From an uncultured Clostridia bacterium (GTDB lineage Bacteria; Bacillota; Clostridia; Christensenellales; Borkfalkiaceae): a DNA stretch of 64,000 nucleotides. The notes under the pieces were generated by a model. That model had not been told where the DNA came from, ran no database searches, and saw only the letters and a list, made by a program, of their open reading frames with translations. Each line of letters starts with the position of its first letter. Positions within the stretch are counted from its first letter, which is position 1. This document shows positions 45,023 to 54,700 of the stretch, piece after piece. Location: NCBI GenBank assembly GCA_944328445.1, contig CALVHO010000004.1, forward strand, positions 1 through 64,000. The letters are read 5' to 3'. The translations under genes were made by a program, and so were the position numbers.

Positions 45023-45562
45023 TCAGCCTTGGCGTTTCGGGGCGGCGTAGATGTTGCCGCCGTGGCAGTCGACGGCCACCACGCAGGGGAAGTTTTCCAC
45101 TTCAAAGCGGTAGACGGCCTCGCTCAAAAGGTCGGGGAAGGCGACGAGCTCGCTCTTGCGGATGGCATTGCCGTACAGCGCCCCCGCGCCGCCGATGGCG
45201 GCGAAGTAGACGGCATGGCACCGCGCGATGGCCTCGCACACTGCCGCGCTGCGCTCGCCCTTGCCCACCATGCCTTTGAGCCCCAGCTCCAAAAGCCGCG
45301 GCGCGAAGGAGTCCATGCGCGCGCTCGTCGTGGGGCCGCAGCTGCCGCAGGCCTTGCCCGCGGGCGCGGGGCAGGGCCCCGCGTAATAGATGGTCTGCCC
45401 TTCCAGCGGGAAGGGCAGTTTTTCGCCCCTGTCCAACATCTCGCAGATGCGTTTGTGGGCGCAGTCTCGCCCCGTCAGCAGCGTTCCCGAGAGCAAAACG
45501 CTCTCGCCCGCGCGCAGCGAATCGATGACGTCGTCGCGCAGCGGCAAGTCGATTTTTTTCAT
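45023..45562 (-). CDS. Class I fumarate hydratase, beta (C-terminal) subunit
   Basis: 179 residues, matching the C-terminal domain of iron-sulfur fumarases and of L-tartrate dehydratase beta. LLSGTLLTGRDCAHKRI, YAGPCPAPAGKACGSCGPTTSARMD and KGMVGKG are family motifs. With the alpha subunit upstream it hydrates fumarate to malate. It is second in the minus-strand operon, 92 bases after alpha. Fumarase is the likelier identity given the presence of icd, but tartrate dehydratase cannot be excluded by motif alone. Confidence 0.88.
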   Translation of the reverse strand: MKKIDLPLRDDVIDSLRAGESVLLSGTLLTGRDCAHKRICEMLDRGEKLPFPLEGQTIYYAGPCPAPAGKACGSCGPTTSARMDSFAPRLLELGLKGMVGKGERSAAVCEAIARCHAVYFAAIGGAGALYGNAIRKSELVAFPDLLSEAVYRFEVENFPCVVAVDCHGGNIYAAPKRQG

Positions 45563-45654
45563 GAAGTCACCGCCTTTTACGGCCCGAATGCCGAAAATCC
45601 GTTCTTTTCAGAGTACTATGCGTGGCATAAACCGCCCGAAAACGGCCATATTTT

Positions 45655-46497
45655 TCAAAGCTCGGCGCTTTCGCAGCGGCAGCAATGGCATTGGATGTTC
45701 ACGGCGACGGGCAGCCCCGCGATGTGCGTGGGGGCGACTTCGCAGGAGACGCCCAGCGCCGTCACCCTGCCGCCGAAGCCCTGCGCGCCGATACCGAGCG
45801 CGTTGATCTTTCGCAGCGCCTCTTCCTCGATGGCGGCCACGTCCGCGCGTGGATGGCGCGAGCCGACGGGCCTGGTCAGCGCCTTTTTGGCCAGGAACGC
45901 ACACCCGTCGAAGGTGCCGCCGATGCCCACGCCCACGTACACGGGCGGGCACGGCTTGCTGCCCGCCAGCCGCACCGTTTCGACGACGGCCTTCACGATC
46001 CCGTCCACCCCTTCGGCGGGGGTGAGCATGAACAGGCGGGACATGTTCTCGCTGCCGAAGCCCTTGGGAAGGAAGGTGAGCCGTACGCGGTCTCCCGCGG
46101 TGAGCTCGGTGTGGACGGCGGCGGGCGTGTTGTCCCCCGTGTTCACGCGGGTGAGGGGATCGCACACGCTCTTGCGGAAGTTGCCCTCGGCATAGGCGCG
46201 GCGCACCCCGTCGTTTACGGCCTCGGCGAAGGGCTTGCCCTCGATGTGCACGTCCTGCCCGATCTCGGCCAGCACGACGGCGTAGCCCGTGTCCTGGCAG
46301 ACGGGCATCCGCTCGGCGGCGGCGACGCGCGCGTTTTCGCGCACGGTGCGCAGCGCGAAGGCCGCGGCGCTCCCGCTCTCTTCCGCCCGTTCCGCCTCTT
46401 CGAGGGCGCGCCCGCAGGCGTCCGTCAGCCGCAGCCCCGCCCGTTTTGCAAGGCGGCAGACCGCCTCTTCGATCGCATCGGATGAAAGGATGCGCAT
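45655..46497 (-). CDS. Class I fumarate hydratase, alpha (N-terminal) subunit
   Basis: 280 residues. The cysteines expected to hold the catalytic [4Fe-4S] cluster are in PVCQDTGYAVV, KSVCDPLTRVNTGDNTP and the final NIQCHCCRCES; the last is more cysteine-rich than usual. GIGGTFDGCAFLAKKAL is a family motif. The start is at 46497, preceded by GAGGAGGTGG; a longer frame upstream lacks support. Oxygen-sensitive fumarase suits an anaerobe. The promoter lies about 50 bases upstream. Confidence 0.9.
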   Translation of the reverse strand: MRILSSDAIEEAVCRLAKRAGLRLTDACGRALEEAERAEESGSAAAFALRTVRENARVAAAERMPVCQDTGYAVVLAEIGQDVHIEGKPFAEAVNDGVRRAYAEGNFRKSVCDPLTRVNTGDNTPAAVHTELTAGDRVRLTFLPKGFGSENMSRLFMLTPAEGVDGIVKAVVETVRLAGSKPCPPVYVGVGIGGTFDGCAFLAKKALTRPVGSRHPRADVAAIEEEALRKINALGIGAQGFGGRVTALGVSCEVAPTHIAGLPVAVNIQCHCCRCESAEL

Positions 46498-46546
46498 GTT
46501 CCACCTCCTCGCGGCCCCGCCAAAGAACGGGGCCCCGTTCCCTCCC

Positions 46547-46575
46547 ATTATAGCAAAATTTTCGGCGAAGCCAAA
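46547..46575 (-). promoter_or_regulatory. Sigma-A promoter of the fumarase operon
   Basis: On the minus strand: TTTGGC (46575-46570), 17-base spacer, TATAAT (46552-46547). The leader contains the 16-base palindrome GAACGGGGCCCCGTTC at about 46526-46541, a possible operator. Confidence 0.7.
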
Positions 46576-46584
46576 GTATTTTTA

Positions 46585-46613
46585 TTTACTTCGCCTCATT
46601 TTTCGGATATAAT
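46585..46613 (+). promoter_or_regulatory. Sigma-A promoter giving a leaderless CPBP mRNA
   Basis: TTTACT (46585-46590), 17-base spacer, TATAAT (46608-46613). The expected transcription start is at 46620-46621, the first base of the ATG. It overlaps the divergent fumarase promoter region. Confidence 0.8.
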
Positions 46614-46620
46614 GTTCGGT

Positions 46621-47757
46621 ATGGACCGAAACAACGACAAAGACAACGTCCGCCGCGGCCAAGACCCCGCGCCGTACGATATGGAAAAAGACCCCGCGCC
46701 GTACGATATGGAAAAAGATACCGTGCCGCAAAACGCGGGGCGGGCCCCCGCGCCGCGCGGTTATTTTCAGTCGCTTTTGAGCAAGCCGCGCAAGGCGGTC
46801 AGCGGCATCGTGTTCACGGGCGCCATCGTCGCCATGCTGCTGATGAGCCTGGTCTTTTCGCTCACCGTCGCCGTCGTCGGCGTGGCTTTGGAGATGTCCG
46901 TCGAGGACGTCATGCAGACGGAGGCCTACAAATACTGCGCGTACCTGCTGTACCAGATCGCGCTCGCCGCCATCGTCGCCGTGTACATGAAGGTGTACCG
47001 CGAGCGGCCGCGGGCCTTCGGCTGGCGGGGTACGCACTGGCGCTTTTTCCTCATCGGACTGGCGCTGGCCTGCGGGCTGCTTTTCAGCCTGAATTGGCTC
47101 AACGACTACGTGATCAAATTTTTCGGGCTCATCGGCTACGAGGCGCCCGCAAGTTCGCTGCCCTCGGTGCAGGGCTTCGGCCTCGCGGGGGTGCTGCTCG
47201 TGGTGGCGGTGCTGCCCGCGGTGTTCGAGGAGACGGTGTTCCGCGGCATCGTGCTCGAAGGCATCAAGGACGTCGGCACCGTCGCCGCCTGCCTGTTGGG
47301 CGGCCTGCTCTTTTCCGTCTTCCACCAAAGCCCCGCGCAGACGGCCTACCAGTTCGTGTGCGGGGCGGCCTACACGCTGCTGGCCATCCGCGCCGGCTCG
47401 CTGCTGCCCGCGGCGATGATGCATTTCGTGAACAACGCGCTCATCGTCCTGGACGTCCGCTTCGGCTTTTTGAGCGGGGTGACGGGCGGGGGAGCGGCCG
47501 CGCTGTACGCCGTTTCGGGCGTGTGCCTGGCGGCCGCGCTCGCCTGGCTCATCTTCCTGGAAAAGGACGGCGGGAAAGCCGGCCTCCGCTTCCCGAAAAA
47601 GGGCAAAGAGGAAAAAGTCGCCGCGGAAATGGGCGGGGCCGCGGCGCAGGGCGTGGCCAAGCCGAAGGGCGCGGTCAAGCCCTTCCTGCTGGCGGCGCTG
47701 CCCGGGCTCATCCTCTGCGCCGTGCTCTGGATCTACAACTTCATCGGGGGCCTGTGA
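46621..47757 (+). CDS. CPBP-family intramembrane glutamic protease
   Basis: Integral membrane protease (CAAX-prenyl-protease/ABI family), 378 residues from ATG 46621. Catalytic motifs are FEETVFRG, FSVFHQSPAQ and MHFVNNAL, in order, within about eight membrane segments. The ATG at 46612 overlaps the -10 box and is rejected. The N-terminal 40 residues are hydrophilic and hold a tandem DPAPYDMEKD repeat. The substrate is unknown; relatives serve in bacteriocin immunity or signal processing. rlmH starts 1 base after its stop codon. Confidence 0.85.
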   Translation: MDRNNDKDNVRRGQDPAPYDMEKDPAPYDMEKDTVPQNAGRAPAPRGYFQSLLSKPRKAVSGIVFTGAIVAMLLMSLVFSLTVAVVGVALEMSVEDVMQTEAYKYCAYLLYQIALAAIVAVYMKVYRERPRAFGWRGTHWRFFLIGLALACGLLFSLNWLNDYVIKFFGLIGYEAPASSLPSVQGFGLAGVLLVVAVLPAVFEETVFRGIVLEGIKDVGTVAACLLGGLLFSVFHQSPAQTAYQFVCGAAYTLLAIRAGSLLPAAMMHFVNNALIVLDVRFGFLSGVTGGGAAALYAVSGVCLAAALAWLIFLEKDGGKAGLRFPKKGKEEKVAAEMGGAAAQGVAKPKGAVKPFLLAALPGLILCAVLWIYNFIGGL

Positions 47758-47758
47758 C

Positions 47759-48196
47759 ATGCAGAAAATCGGCATCGTCTGCGTCGGCAAGCTCAAAGAA
47801 AAATTTTACGCCGACGCCGTGAACGAATACCGCAAGCGCCTTTCGCGCTTTGCCGAAGTGAACGTGCGCGAGCTGCCCGAGCGGCGCAGCCCCGCCGAGG
47901 AGGCGGACGCGGTGCTGCGCGAGATGCGCGGCCACCGCATCGTTTTGGCGGTGGAGGGCAAAAAGCTGTCCAGCGAGGGCCTGGCCGCGCACATGAAGGC
48001 GCTCGCGGCCGCGGGGCGCGAGGTCACCTTCGTCATCGGTTCCTCCTGCGGGCTGGACGCGCGCGTCAAGGCGGCGGCCGACCTGCTGCTCTCCTTTTCG
48101 GACATGACCTTCCCGCACCACCTCATGCGCGTCATGCTCCTGGAACAGGTCTACCGCGCCTGCATGATCAACGCGGGCAGCGACTACCACAAATAA
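47759..48196 (+). CDS. rlmH: 23S rRNA (pseudouridine1915-N3)-methyltransferase
   Basis: SPOUT-class dimeric methyltransferase acting on helix 69 of 23S rRNA in assembled 70S ribosomes. 145 residues, a little short; the essential FVIGSSCGLD (SAM loop), LSFSDMTFPHHLMRVMLLEQVYRA and terminal YHK are all present. It is translationally adjacent to the CPBP gene. Confidence 0.95.
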   Translation: MQKIGIVCVGKLKEKFYADAVNEYRKRLSRFAEVNVRELPERRSPAEEADAVLREMRGHRIVLAVEGKKLSSEGLAAHMKALAAAGREVTFVIGSSCGLDARVKAAADLLLSFSDMTFPHHLMRVMLLEQVYRACMINAGSDYHK

Positions 48197-48251
48197 CGCC
48201 GCGCGCCTGCGGGCGGCGGCCACAAACGGCGCCGCGTTCATACAATGGCGT

Positions 48252-49091
48252 ATGGACGTTTTGGAAAGGGTATCCCGTTTTTGGCAAGGGTACGGCGGGG
48301 CAAAGACGGTCATCGGCCGCAGCGTCTGCGGGCAGCCGATATACGCCCTGTTCTGCGGCGTCGGGCGGCCGCGCATCCTCGTGCAGTGCGCCATCCACGC
48401 CCGCGAATGGGTCACGGCGCTGCTGGCGGAGGAGTGGCTCGGGCGGGGCATGCCCGTGGGCAGCGCGGCCTTCGTGCCCCTGGCCGATCCCGACGGCGCC
48501 GCCATCGCCCTGCGCGGCGAGGGGTTTTTGCGCACCCTCCCGCCCGCGCGCGCTTCGTTTTTGCGCCGCGTGAACGGAGACCGCCCGTTCGCCCTGTGGA
48601 AAGCCAACGCGAACGCCGTCGACCTCAACGTCAACTTCCCCGCGCGGTGGGGGGAAGGCGCGCGGAACGTGCGCGCCCCCGCGCCCGAAAATTACATCGG
48701 CCCGCACCCCTTTTCGGAGCCGGAAACGCGGGCGCTGCGCGATCTTACGCTGCGCTTCCGCCCGGACGCGGCCTTGGCCTACCACACCAAGGGGCGGGAG
48801 ATCTATTGGGAATTCGGCCAGCGCGGCCGCGCCCGCCGCCGCGACGCGGCCCTGGCCGCGGCGCTCGCGAGGGAGACGGGCTACGCCGTCCGCCCCGCGC
48901 CGCACAGCGCGGGCGGCTACAAGGACTGGTGCGTGCAGGCGCTGGGCATCCCCGCCTTCACGCTCGAAGCGGGCAGCGACGGGCTTTCGCACCCGCTCGG
49001 CGAGCGGGAATTGCCCGCGCTCGCCGCGGAAAACGCGCGCGTCCCCGCGCTCTTGGCAACATGGCTATGGAAGAAAAGATACGGTTCATGA
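48252..49091 (+). CDS. M14-family zinc carboxypeptidase
   Basis: 279 residues without a signal peptide. Zinc ligands are His and Glu in CAIHAREWV and the His in LAYHTKG; substrate Arg is in NVNFPARW and the catalytic Glu in FTLEAGSD. Small cytosolic members such as MpaA cut the gamma-D-Glu-meso-DAP bond of recycled murein peptides; this is plausible here but unproven. The start at 48252 lacks a ribosome-binding site, and TACAAT lies just 5 bases upstream without a good -35, so another leaderless start is possible. Its end overlaps tadA. Confidence 0.85.
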   Translation: MDVLERVSRFWQGYGGAKTVIGRSVCGQPIYALFCGVGRPRILVQCAIHAREWVTALLAEEWLGRGMPVGSAAFVPLADPDGAAIALRGEGFLRTLPPARASFLRRVNGDRPFALWKANANAVDLNVNFPARWGEGARNVRAPAPENYIGPHPFSEPETRALRDLTLRFRPDAALAYHTKGREIYWEFGQRGRARRRDAALAAALARETGYAVRPAPHSAGGYKDWCVQALGIPAFTLEAGSDGLSHPLGERELPALAAENARVPALLATWLWKKRYGS

Positions 49092-49573
49092 AGGAGGCGC
49101 TCAAACGCGCCCGCAAAGGTCTGGCGCAGGGCGAGGTGCCCGTCGGCGCCGTCGTCGTCTGCGAAGGGAAGGTCATCGCCTCGGGCTACAACCGCCGCAC
49201 CGCCACGCAGACGGCGCTTTCGCACGCGGAGATGTACGCCATCGACCGCGCCTGCAAAAAATGCGGCAGCTGGCGGCTGCCCGATTGCGACCTGTACGTC
49301 ACCTTGGAGCCCTGCCCGATGTGCATGGGCGCGGCCCTCAACGCGCGCATCCGCAAGATCTATTTCGGCGCGTATGAACAAAAGGGCCGCTCGATGACGC
49401 GCGAACTGGCCCAAAGCAACCTGTTGAACCACACCCTCGAAGTGGAGGGCGGCGTGCTCGAAGAGGAGTGCTCGGCCATCCTTTCGGGCTTTTTCCGCGA
49501 CATGCGCGGCAAGGGCCGGCAGGCCGCCGCGGAACGCACCCCCGCGGAAGGGGAGGAGCCGTTCGCGCAGTAG
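49061..49573 (+). CDS. tadA: tRNA-specific adenosine deaminase TadA
   Basis: Deaminates A34 to inosine in tRNA-Arg(ACG). 170 residues: zinc site HAEMYAI with the catalytic Glu and PCPMCMGAAL with the two cysteines; VPVGAVVV is the usual N-terminal motif. It overlaps the carboxypeptidase gene by 31 bases in another frame. ATG 49061 or the in-frame ATG 49067 could be the start. The C-terminal about 15 residues are a nonconserved tail. Confidence 0.93.
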   Translation: MAMEEKIRFMKEALKRARKGLAQGEVPVGAVVVCEGKVIASGYNRRTATQTALSHAEMYAIDRACKKCGSWRLPDCDLYVTLEPCPMCMGAALNARIRKIYFGAYEQKGRSMTRELAQSNLLNHTLEVEGGVLEEECSAILSGFFRDMRGKGRQAAAERTPAEGEEPFAQ

Positions 49574-49718
49574 AGCGAAAGTTTTGCAGAGAGCGCGGCC
49601 CCGTTCACGCAAGGGCCCGAAAGCCCCGCAAGGAACGGGGAGGGGCGGGCCGCGCAACGCGCGCGGGGAGGGGAAGGCCCTGCCCTGCGGGAAAAGCGGA
49701 AAAAGGCCCGCAAAACAT

Positions 49719-49747
49719 TTGACTATTTCTCGCAAACCTTTTACAAT
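49719..49747 (+). promoter_or_regulatory. Sigma-A promoter of prs
   Basis: TTGACT (49719-49724), 17-base spacer, TACAAT (49742-49747). It gives an about 195-base leader before prs. Confidence 0.8.
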
Positions 49748-49831
49748 AGAAGGGCGTGCCGCGGGGGAAACCGCGCCGCGTTCGCACGGCCGTCCGTTCC
49801 GTAAGGGAACGTTTCGGCATGGGGGAGTACT

Positions 49832-49863
49832 GGCGGAAAGGAAAGCGTCCGCCCGGCTTTTTT
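49832..49863 (+). terminator. Possible attenuator in the prs leader
   Basis: GGCGGA at 49832-49837 pairs with TCCGCC at 49848-49853; CGGC and a T6 run follow. Upstream in the same leader are a GTGC/GCAC-closed fold and the hairpin CGTTCC-GTAA-GGGAACG. The arrangement suggests premature termination, but I do not recognise a known riboswitch class. Confidence 0.4.
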
Positions 49864-49948
49864 GTTTTGCGAAGAAAGCCGTTGTGATCGAACCGAGAAA
49901 AAACCGCGCAGGCATCCGCCGCGCACGGCATTTTGTTTGGAGGTACGC

Positions 49949-50902
49949 ATGATAACGCACGGCAACGAGATCAAGCTCTTTGCGGGCAATTCCAACCGCC
50001 CCCTGGCGGAGGCGATCGCCAAAAAGCTCAACACCGAGCTCGGCGGCGTGGAAGTCGGCCGCTTTTCGGACGGGGAGACGGCCGTCCACATCGACGAGAC
50101 CGTCCGCGGGCGCGACCTGTTCATCATCCAGTCGACGTCTGCACCCGTCAACGACAACCTGATGGAGCTTCTGATCCTCATCGACGCCGCCCGCCGCGCC
50201 AGCGCGGGCCGCATCACGGCGGTCATCCCGTATTTCGGGTACGCCCGCCAGGACAGGAAGGCACGTTCGCGCGACCCCATCACGGCCAAGCTCGTGGCCG
50301 ACCTCATCACGGCCGCCGGTGCCGACCGCGTGCTGACGATGGACCTGCACGCCGCCCAGATCCAGGGCTTTTTCAACATCCCGCTCGACCACCTGCTCGG
50401 CGGGCCCACCCTTTACAATTATTTCAAGAGCAAGCGCATCGTCGATGAAAATTTCGTCATCGTCTCGCCCGACATCGGCTCGGTCACCCGCGCGCGCAAC
50501 GTCGCCATGAAGCTCAACTGCCAGATGGCCATCATCGACAAGCGCCGCCCCAAGGCCAACGTGATGGAGGTCATGAACATCATCGGCGACATCGAGGGCA
50601 AAAAATGCCTGATGGTGGACGACATGATCGACACCGCGGGCACCATCTGCCAGGGCGCGCAGGCGCTCATCGACCACGGCGCCAAGGAAGTGTACGCGGG
50701 CTGCACGCACGCCGTGTTCAGCGGCCCCGCCATGGACCGCCTGCAAAAGGCGCCCATCAAGGAACTCGTCGTGCTCGACACCATCGCCCTCCCGCCCGAA
50801 AAGCGGCTGGACAAGATCACCGTCATCTCGGTGGCGGATATCTTCGCCGCGGCCATCGAAAACGTCTATCTCGACAAGCCGATGTCCAAGATCTACGACT
50901 GA
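49949..50902 (+). CDS. prs: Ribose-phosphate pyrophosphokinase
   Basis: Makes PRPP from ribose 5-phosphate and ATP for nucleotide, His and Trp synthesis. 317 residues: [19 protein letters not shown], the flexible-loop/ATP region [14 protein letters not shown], the catalytic KRRP and the PRPP-binding loop [15 protein letters not shown] lies 5 bases before ATG 49949, and the frame further upstream belongs to the leader. Confidence 0.97.
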   Translation: MITHGNEIKLFAGNSNRPLAEAIAKKLNTELGGVEVGRFSDGETAVHIDETVRGRDLFIIQSTSAPVNDNLMELLILIDAARRASAGRITAVIPYFGYARQDRKARSRDPITAKLVADLITAAGADRVLTMDLHAAQIQGFFNIPLDHLLGGPTLYNYFKSKRIVDENFVIVSPDIGSVTRARNVAMKLNCQMAIIDKRRPKANVMEVMNIIGDIEGKKCLMVDDMIDTAGTICQGAQALIDHGAKEVYAGCTHAVFSGPAMDRLQKAPIKELVVLDTIALPPEKRLDKITVISVADIFAAAIENVYLDKPMSKIYD

Positions 50903-50963
50903 TCGTTCTGCAAATTTTTTGCCGCGAAACCCTGTTTTCATCCGATACGGACCCTTTCCTTTT

Positions 50964-50987
50964 GCCGCGTTTTGTACAAAACGCGGC
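50964..50987. repeat. Perfect 24-base palindrome between prs and pth
   Basis: GCCGCGTTTTGT followed directly by its complement ACAAAACGCGGC. It has no T-run, so it is more likely an operator or an mRNA stability hairpin than a terminator. No regulator gene is adjacent. Confidence 0.5.
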
Positions 50988-51092
50988 GTTCGCGCGTACG
51001 AGCGAAAACAGGGCGCATGGCAAGAACGCGCGCGGCCGCGGGCCCCGTTCGGCCTTTTTTGCGGGCGGCGCAAATACAGGAGTGTGGCGGAT

Positions 51093-51662
51093 ATGTACCT
51101 CATCGTGGGGCTTGGAAACCCCGAAAAACAGTACGAAACGACCTTTCACAACCTCGGCTTCCTCGCCGTCGGCGAGGCGGCCGAAAAGCTGGGCGTCAAG
51201 TTCAAAAAAAAGGAGTGCGAGGCCTCGGTGGCCGAGGCGCACGTCGGCGGCGAGCGGGTCATCCTCGCCCGCCCCGTCACCTACATGAACGCGAGCGGCC
51301 GCGCCGTCAAGCAGCTGATGAAAAAATACAAGGCGGACCCTTCCGACCTTCTGGTCATCTACGACGACTACGACCTGCCCAAAGGCAAGCTGCGCATCCG
51401 CATGGCGGGCAGCGCGGGCACGCACAACGGCATGCGCTCCGTCGTCGGCGAGATCGGCACGCAGGATTTCGCCCGCATCCGCATCGGCATCCGCGACCCC
51501 GAGGTGAACATCCCCGTCATGGGCTACGTACTCTCGCAGATCCGCAAGGAGGATTACCCGCTCTTTGTCGACGCCTGTTCCGCCGCCGCCGACGCCGCCA
51601 TCCGCTTTGCGCGCGGCGAAGGCATCGAAGCGGTCATGAACGCATACAACAAAAACGGCTGA
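51093..51662 (+). CDS. pth: Peptidyl-tRNA hydrolase
   Basis: Releases tRNA from prematurely dropped peptidyl-tRNA. 189 residues; catalytic residues Asn in VGLGNP, His in TFHNLGF and Asp in IYDDYDLP are in place. AGGAG precedes the ATG at 51093 by about 10 bases. The prs-pth-mfd order is widely conserved in Firmicutes. Confidence 0.96.
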   Translation: MYLIVGLGNPEKQYETTFHNLGFLAVGEAAEKLGVKFKKKECEASVAEAHVGGERVILARPVTYMNASGRAVKQLMKKYKADPSDLLVIYDDYDLPKGKLRIRMAGSAGTHNGMRSVVGEIGTQDFARIRIGIRDPEVNIPVMGYVLSQIRKEDYPLFVDACSAAADAAIRFARGEGIEAVMNAYNKNG

Positions 51663-51794
51663 CGTTTCGTCCGCCTGCGCCCGCGGGCCTGCCGCGGGGC
51701 GCTTGGCGGGCATGCGCGCGCCCCGCCCGCGCGGGCAAGAGGTGCGCGGTTTTTCCCGCCCCGCCCGCGCGGGGCGGCAGGGGAGGTTTGGTTT

Positions 51795-54700
51795 ATGGCG
51801 GGATCTTTCGACGCGGATATCCTCGGGGGCGAGCACCCGGACCTTGCCCGCGACCTCCGCCTCGGCACGCCGACGGCGGTTTTCGGCGTTTCGGCCGCGC
51901 ACAAGGCGCTCATCGCCGCCGCCTGCACGCAGGGGCGCTTCGTCTACGTGACGGCGGACGCGCCCTCCGCCGCCCGCACCGCCGCCGAGATCGCGGGATT
52001 TTCGGGCGAGCCGCCCGTGCTGCTTTGCGCCAAGGACGAGGTGTTGCTCTACAAGGAGGCAGTCTCCAAAGATTCCCTCTTCCGCCGCCTGGCCGCGCTG
52101 CACCGCATCCGCGCGGGCGCGCGCGCGATCGTGTGCGACGTGGAGAGCCTCATGCAGCTCTTCCCTGCCGACGTGCCCTGCCTGACCCTGCGCGAGGGGG
52201 AGGAGTGCGATTTTTCCGCGCTGCCCGCCCGCCTGGTGGCGATGGGGTACGTGCGCGGGGCGGCGGTGGAGAGCCGCGGCGCCTTCGCCTTGCGCGGCGA
52301 CATCCTCGACATCTTCCCCGTCGGTGCCGAAAACCCCGTGCGCGTCGACTTTTTCGGCGACGCGGTGGAAAAGATCAAGCCCTACGACCCCGCCACGGGC
52401 GAGCGGCTCGGCCTCGCGCGCGAGGTGCAGATCGTCGCCGCCACCGACGTGTTTGTCGCACAAGAGGAACGCGCCGCCGTCAAGGACGCGCTCGCGGGGG
52501 AGCTCCCTTCCTGGCGTGACGCCGCCGCCTACGCCCGCGCGCAGGCCATCGCGGGGGACATCTGCGCCAAGCTCGAAGGGGGCGCCCCCTTCGGCGGGGC
52601 GGCCTATCTCTTCCCCCTCTTGAAAAACAAGACGGACTTCGCCTCCTTCATCGGCGACGCGCTCTACATCTTTGACGAGGGCAAGCTCATCGCCGACCGC
52701 GTCGACGCCCTCTGCAAGGAGCACGCCGAGCGCTTTTTTTCGCTGAAACGGGCGGGCGAGGTCTTTTCCTTCGCGCGCGGCCAGCTCGCGGGCAAGGAGG
52801 AGATGTTCGCGCGCTTTTCCGCCGTGCGCGCCTGCGCGCTGCAATCGTTCGCGGCGCGCGTGCCCTTTTTCGACCCCTTGAAGATCTACAACATGCACGC
52901 CACCCCCGTGGGGCGGTACCTGAACGGCTTTGCCAACCTCGCCGCCGACGTGCGCCGCTGGACGGCGGGCGGGTACCGCGTGCTGCTGTACTGCGGAAAC
53001 GCCGCCCGCGCCGACAAGATGCGCGACCTCCTGTTTGAGGAGGGCATCCCCGTCTCCGCCTGCCCCGCGCGGCTGTCCGACCTGCGCGGTGCCGCCGCGA
53101 CGGCGGACGAACTGCCCTTCGGGCTGGTGCTGCACGAGGCGAAGCTCGCCCTCGTCGGCACGGGGGACATGTACACCAAGGCCGCGCCCCAAAAGCGCAT
53201 CCGCCGCCGCAGGAACGACATGTTCACCTCCCCCGAAGTGGGAGACTTCGCCGTGCACGAAACGCACGGCATCGGCCGCATCACGGGCACGCAGATGATC
53301 GGCACGACGGACGGCACCAAGGAATACGTCGCCCTCGAATACCGCGGCGGAGACGTGCTGTACGTCCCCGTCGAACAGATGGACGTGCTCTCCCGCTACA
53401 TGGGGGAGGAGAAGCCCGCCCTCTCCAAGATCGGCGGCGCGGAGTTTGAAAAGGTCAAGCAGCGGGTGCGCACCTCCCTCAAAGCGATGGCCTTCGACCT
53501 CAAACAGCTCTACGCCGAGCGGGCCGAAAAGCGCGGGTTCGCCTGCAAGCCCTTCCGCGAGGAGATGGACGAGTTCGCCGCCGCCTTCGCCTACGAGGAC
53601 ACGCCCGACCAGGCCGTCTCCGTCCGCGAGATCTGCGCGGACATGTGTTCGGAAAAGGTGATGGACCGCCTCCTCTGCGGAGACGTGGGCTATGGCAAGA
53701 CCGAAGTGGCCTTCCGCGCCGCCTACCTGTGCGTGCTCAACGGCAAGCAGGCGGCGCTCATGTGCCCCAACACCGTTCTTTGCCAGCAGCATTACGAAAC
53801 GGCCTGCAAGCGCTTTGCCGACTTCGGCGTGCGGGTGGAGGTCATCAACCGCTTCAAGACGCCCGCGCAACAGGCGGCCACCCTCGCCGCGCTTGCCCGC
53901 GGCGAGGTGGATCTCCTCATCGGCACCCACCGCCTGCTTTCCAAGGACGTGAAGTTCAAGGACATGGGGCTGCTGATCCTGGACGAGGAACAGCGCTTCG
54001 GCGTCGAACACAAGGAACAGCTCAAAAACATCAAGCGCGACGTCGACTGCCTGACCATGACCGCTACGCCCATCCCGCGCACCCTGCACATGTCCCTCTC
54101 GGGCATCCGCGACATCAGCACCATCGAAACGCCGCCCGCCGCCCGCCTGCCCGTGCAGACGTACGTGGTGGAGGAGACGGAGGCGCTCATCCGCGACGCC
54201 TGCGTGCGCGAACTGGCGCGCGGCGGGCAGGTGTTCATCCTCTACAACCGCGTGGAGAGCATCCACACCTTCGCCGCCAAGATCGGGCAGATCGTGCCCG
54301 AGGCGAAGCTGTGCGTGGCGCACGGCCGCATGGACCGCGCCGTGCTCGAAGACGGCATCCTCGGCTTTTACGAGGGCAAGAGCGACGTGCTCGTCTCCAC
54401 GACCATCATCGAAAACGGCATCGACCTGCCCAAAGCGAACACCCTCATCGTCATCGACGCGGACCGCCTCGGCGTATCGCAGCTGTACCAGCTGCGGGGC
54501 AGGGTAGGGCGCGGTTCGGTCCTGGCGCACGCCTATTTCACGTACAAGCCCGAAAAGGTCATGACCGAAACGGCCGCCAAGCGCTTGCAGGCCATCCTCG
54601 AATTTACCGAGCTCGGCTCGGGGTTCAAGATCGCCATGCGCGATTTGGAGATCCGCGGCGCGGGCAGCGTTCTGGGGCGCGAACAGCACGGCCATATGGA

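Noticed and set aside
46612..46620. ATG at 46612 as start of the CPBP gene
   Set aside because: It overlaps the TATAAT box and would lie upstream of the transcription start.
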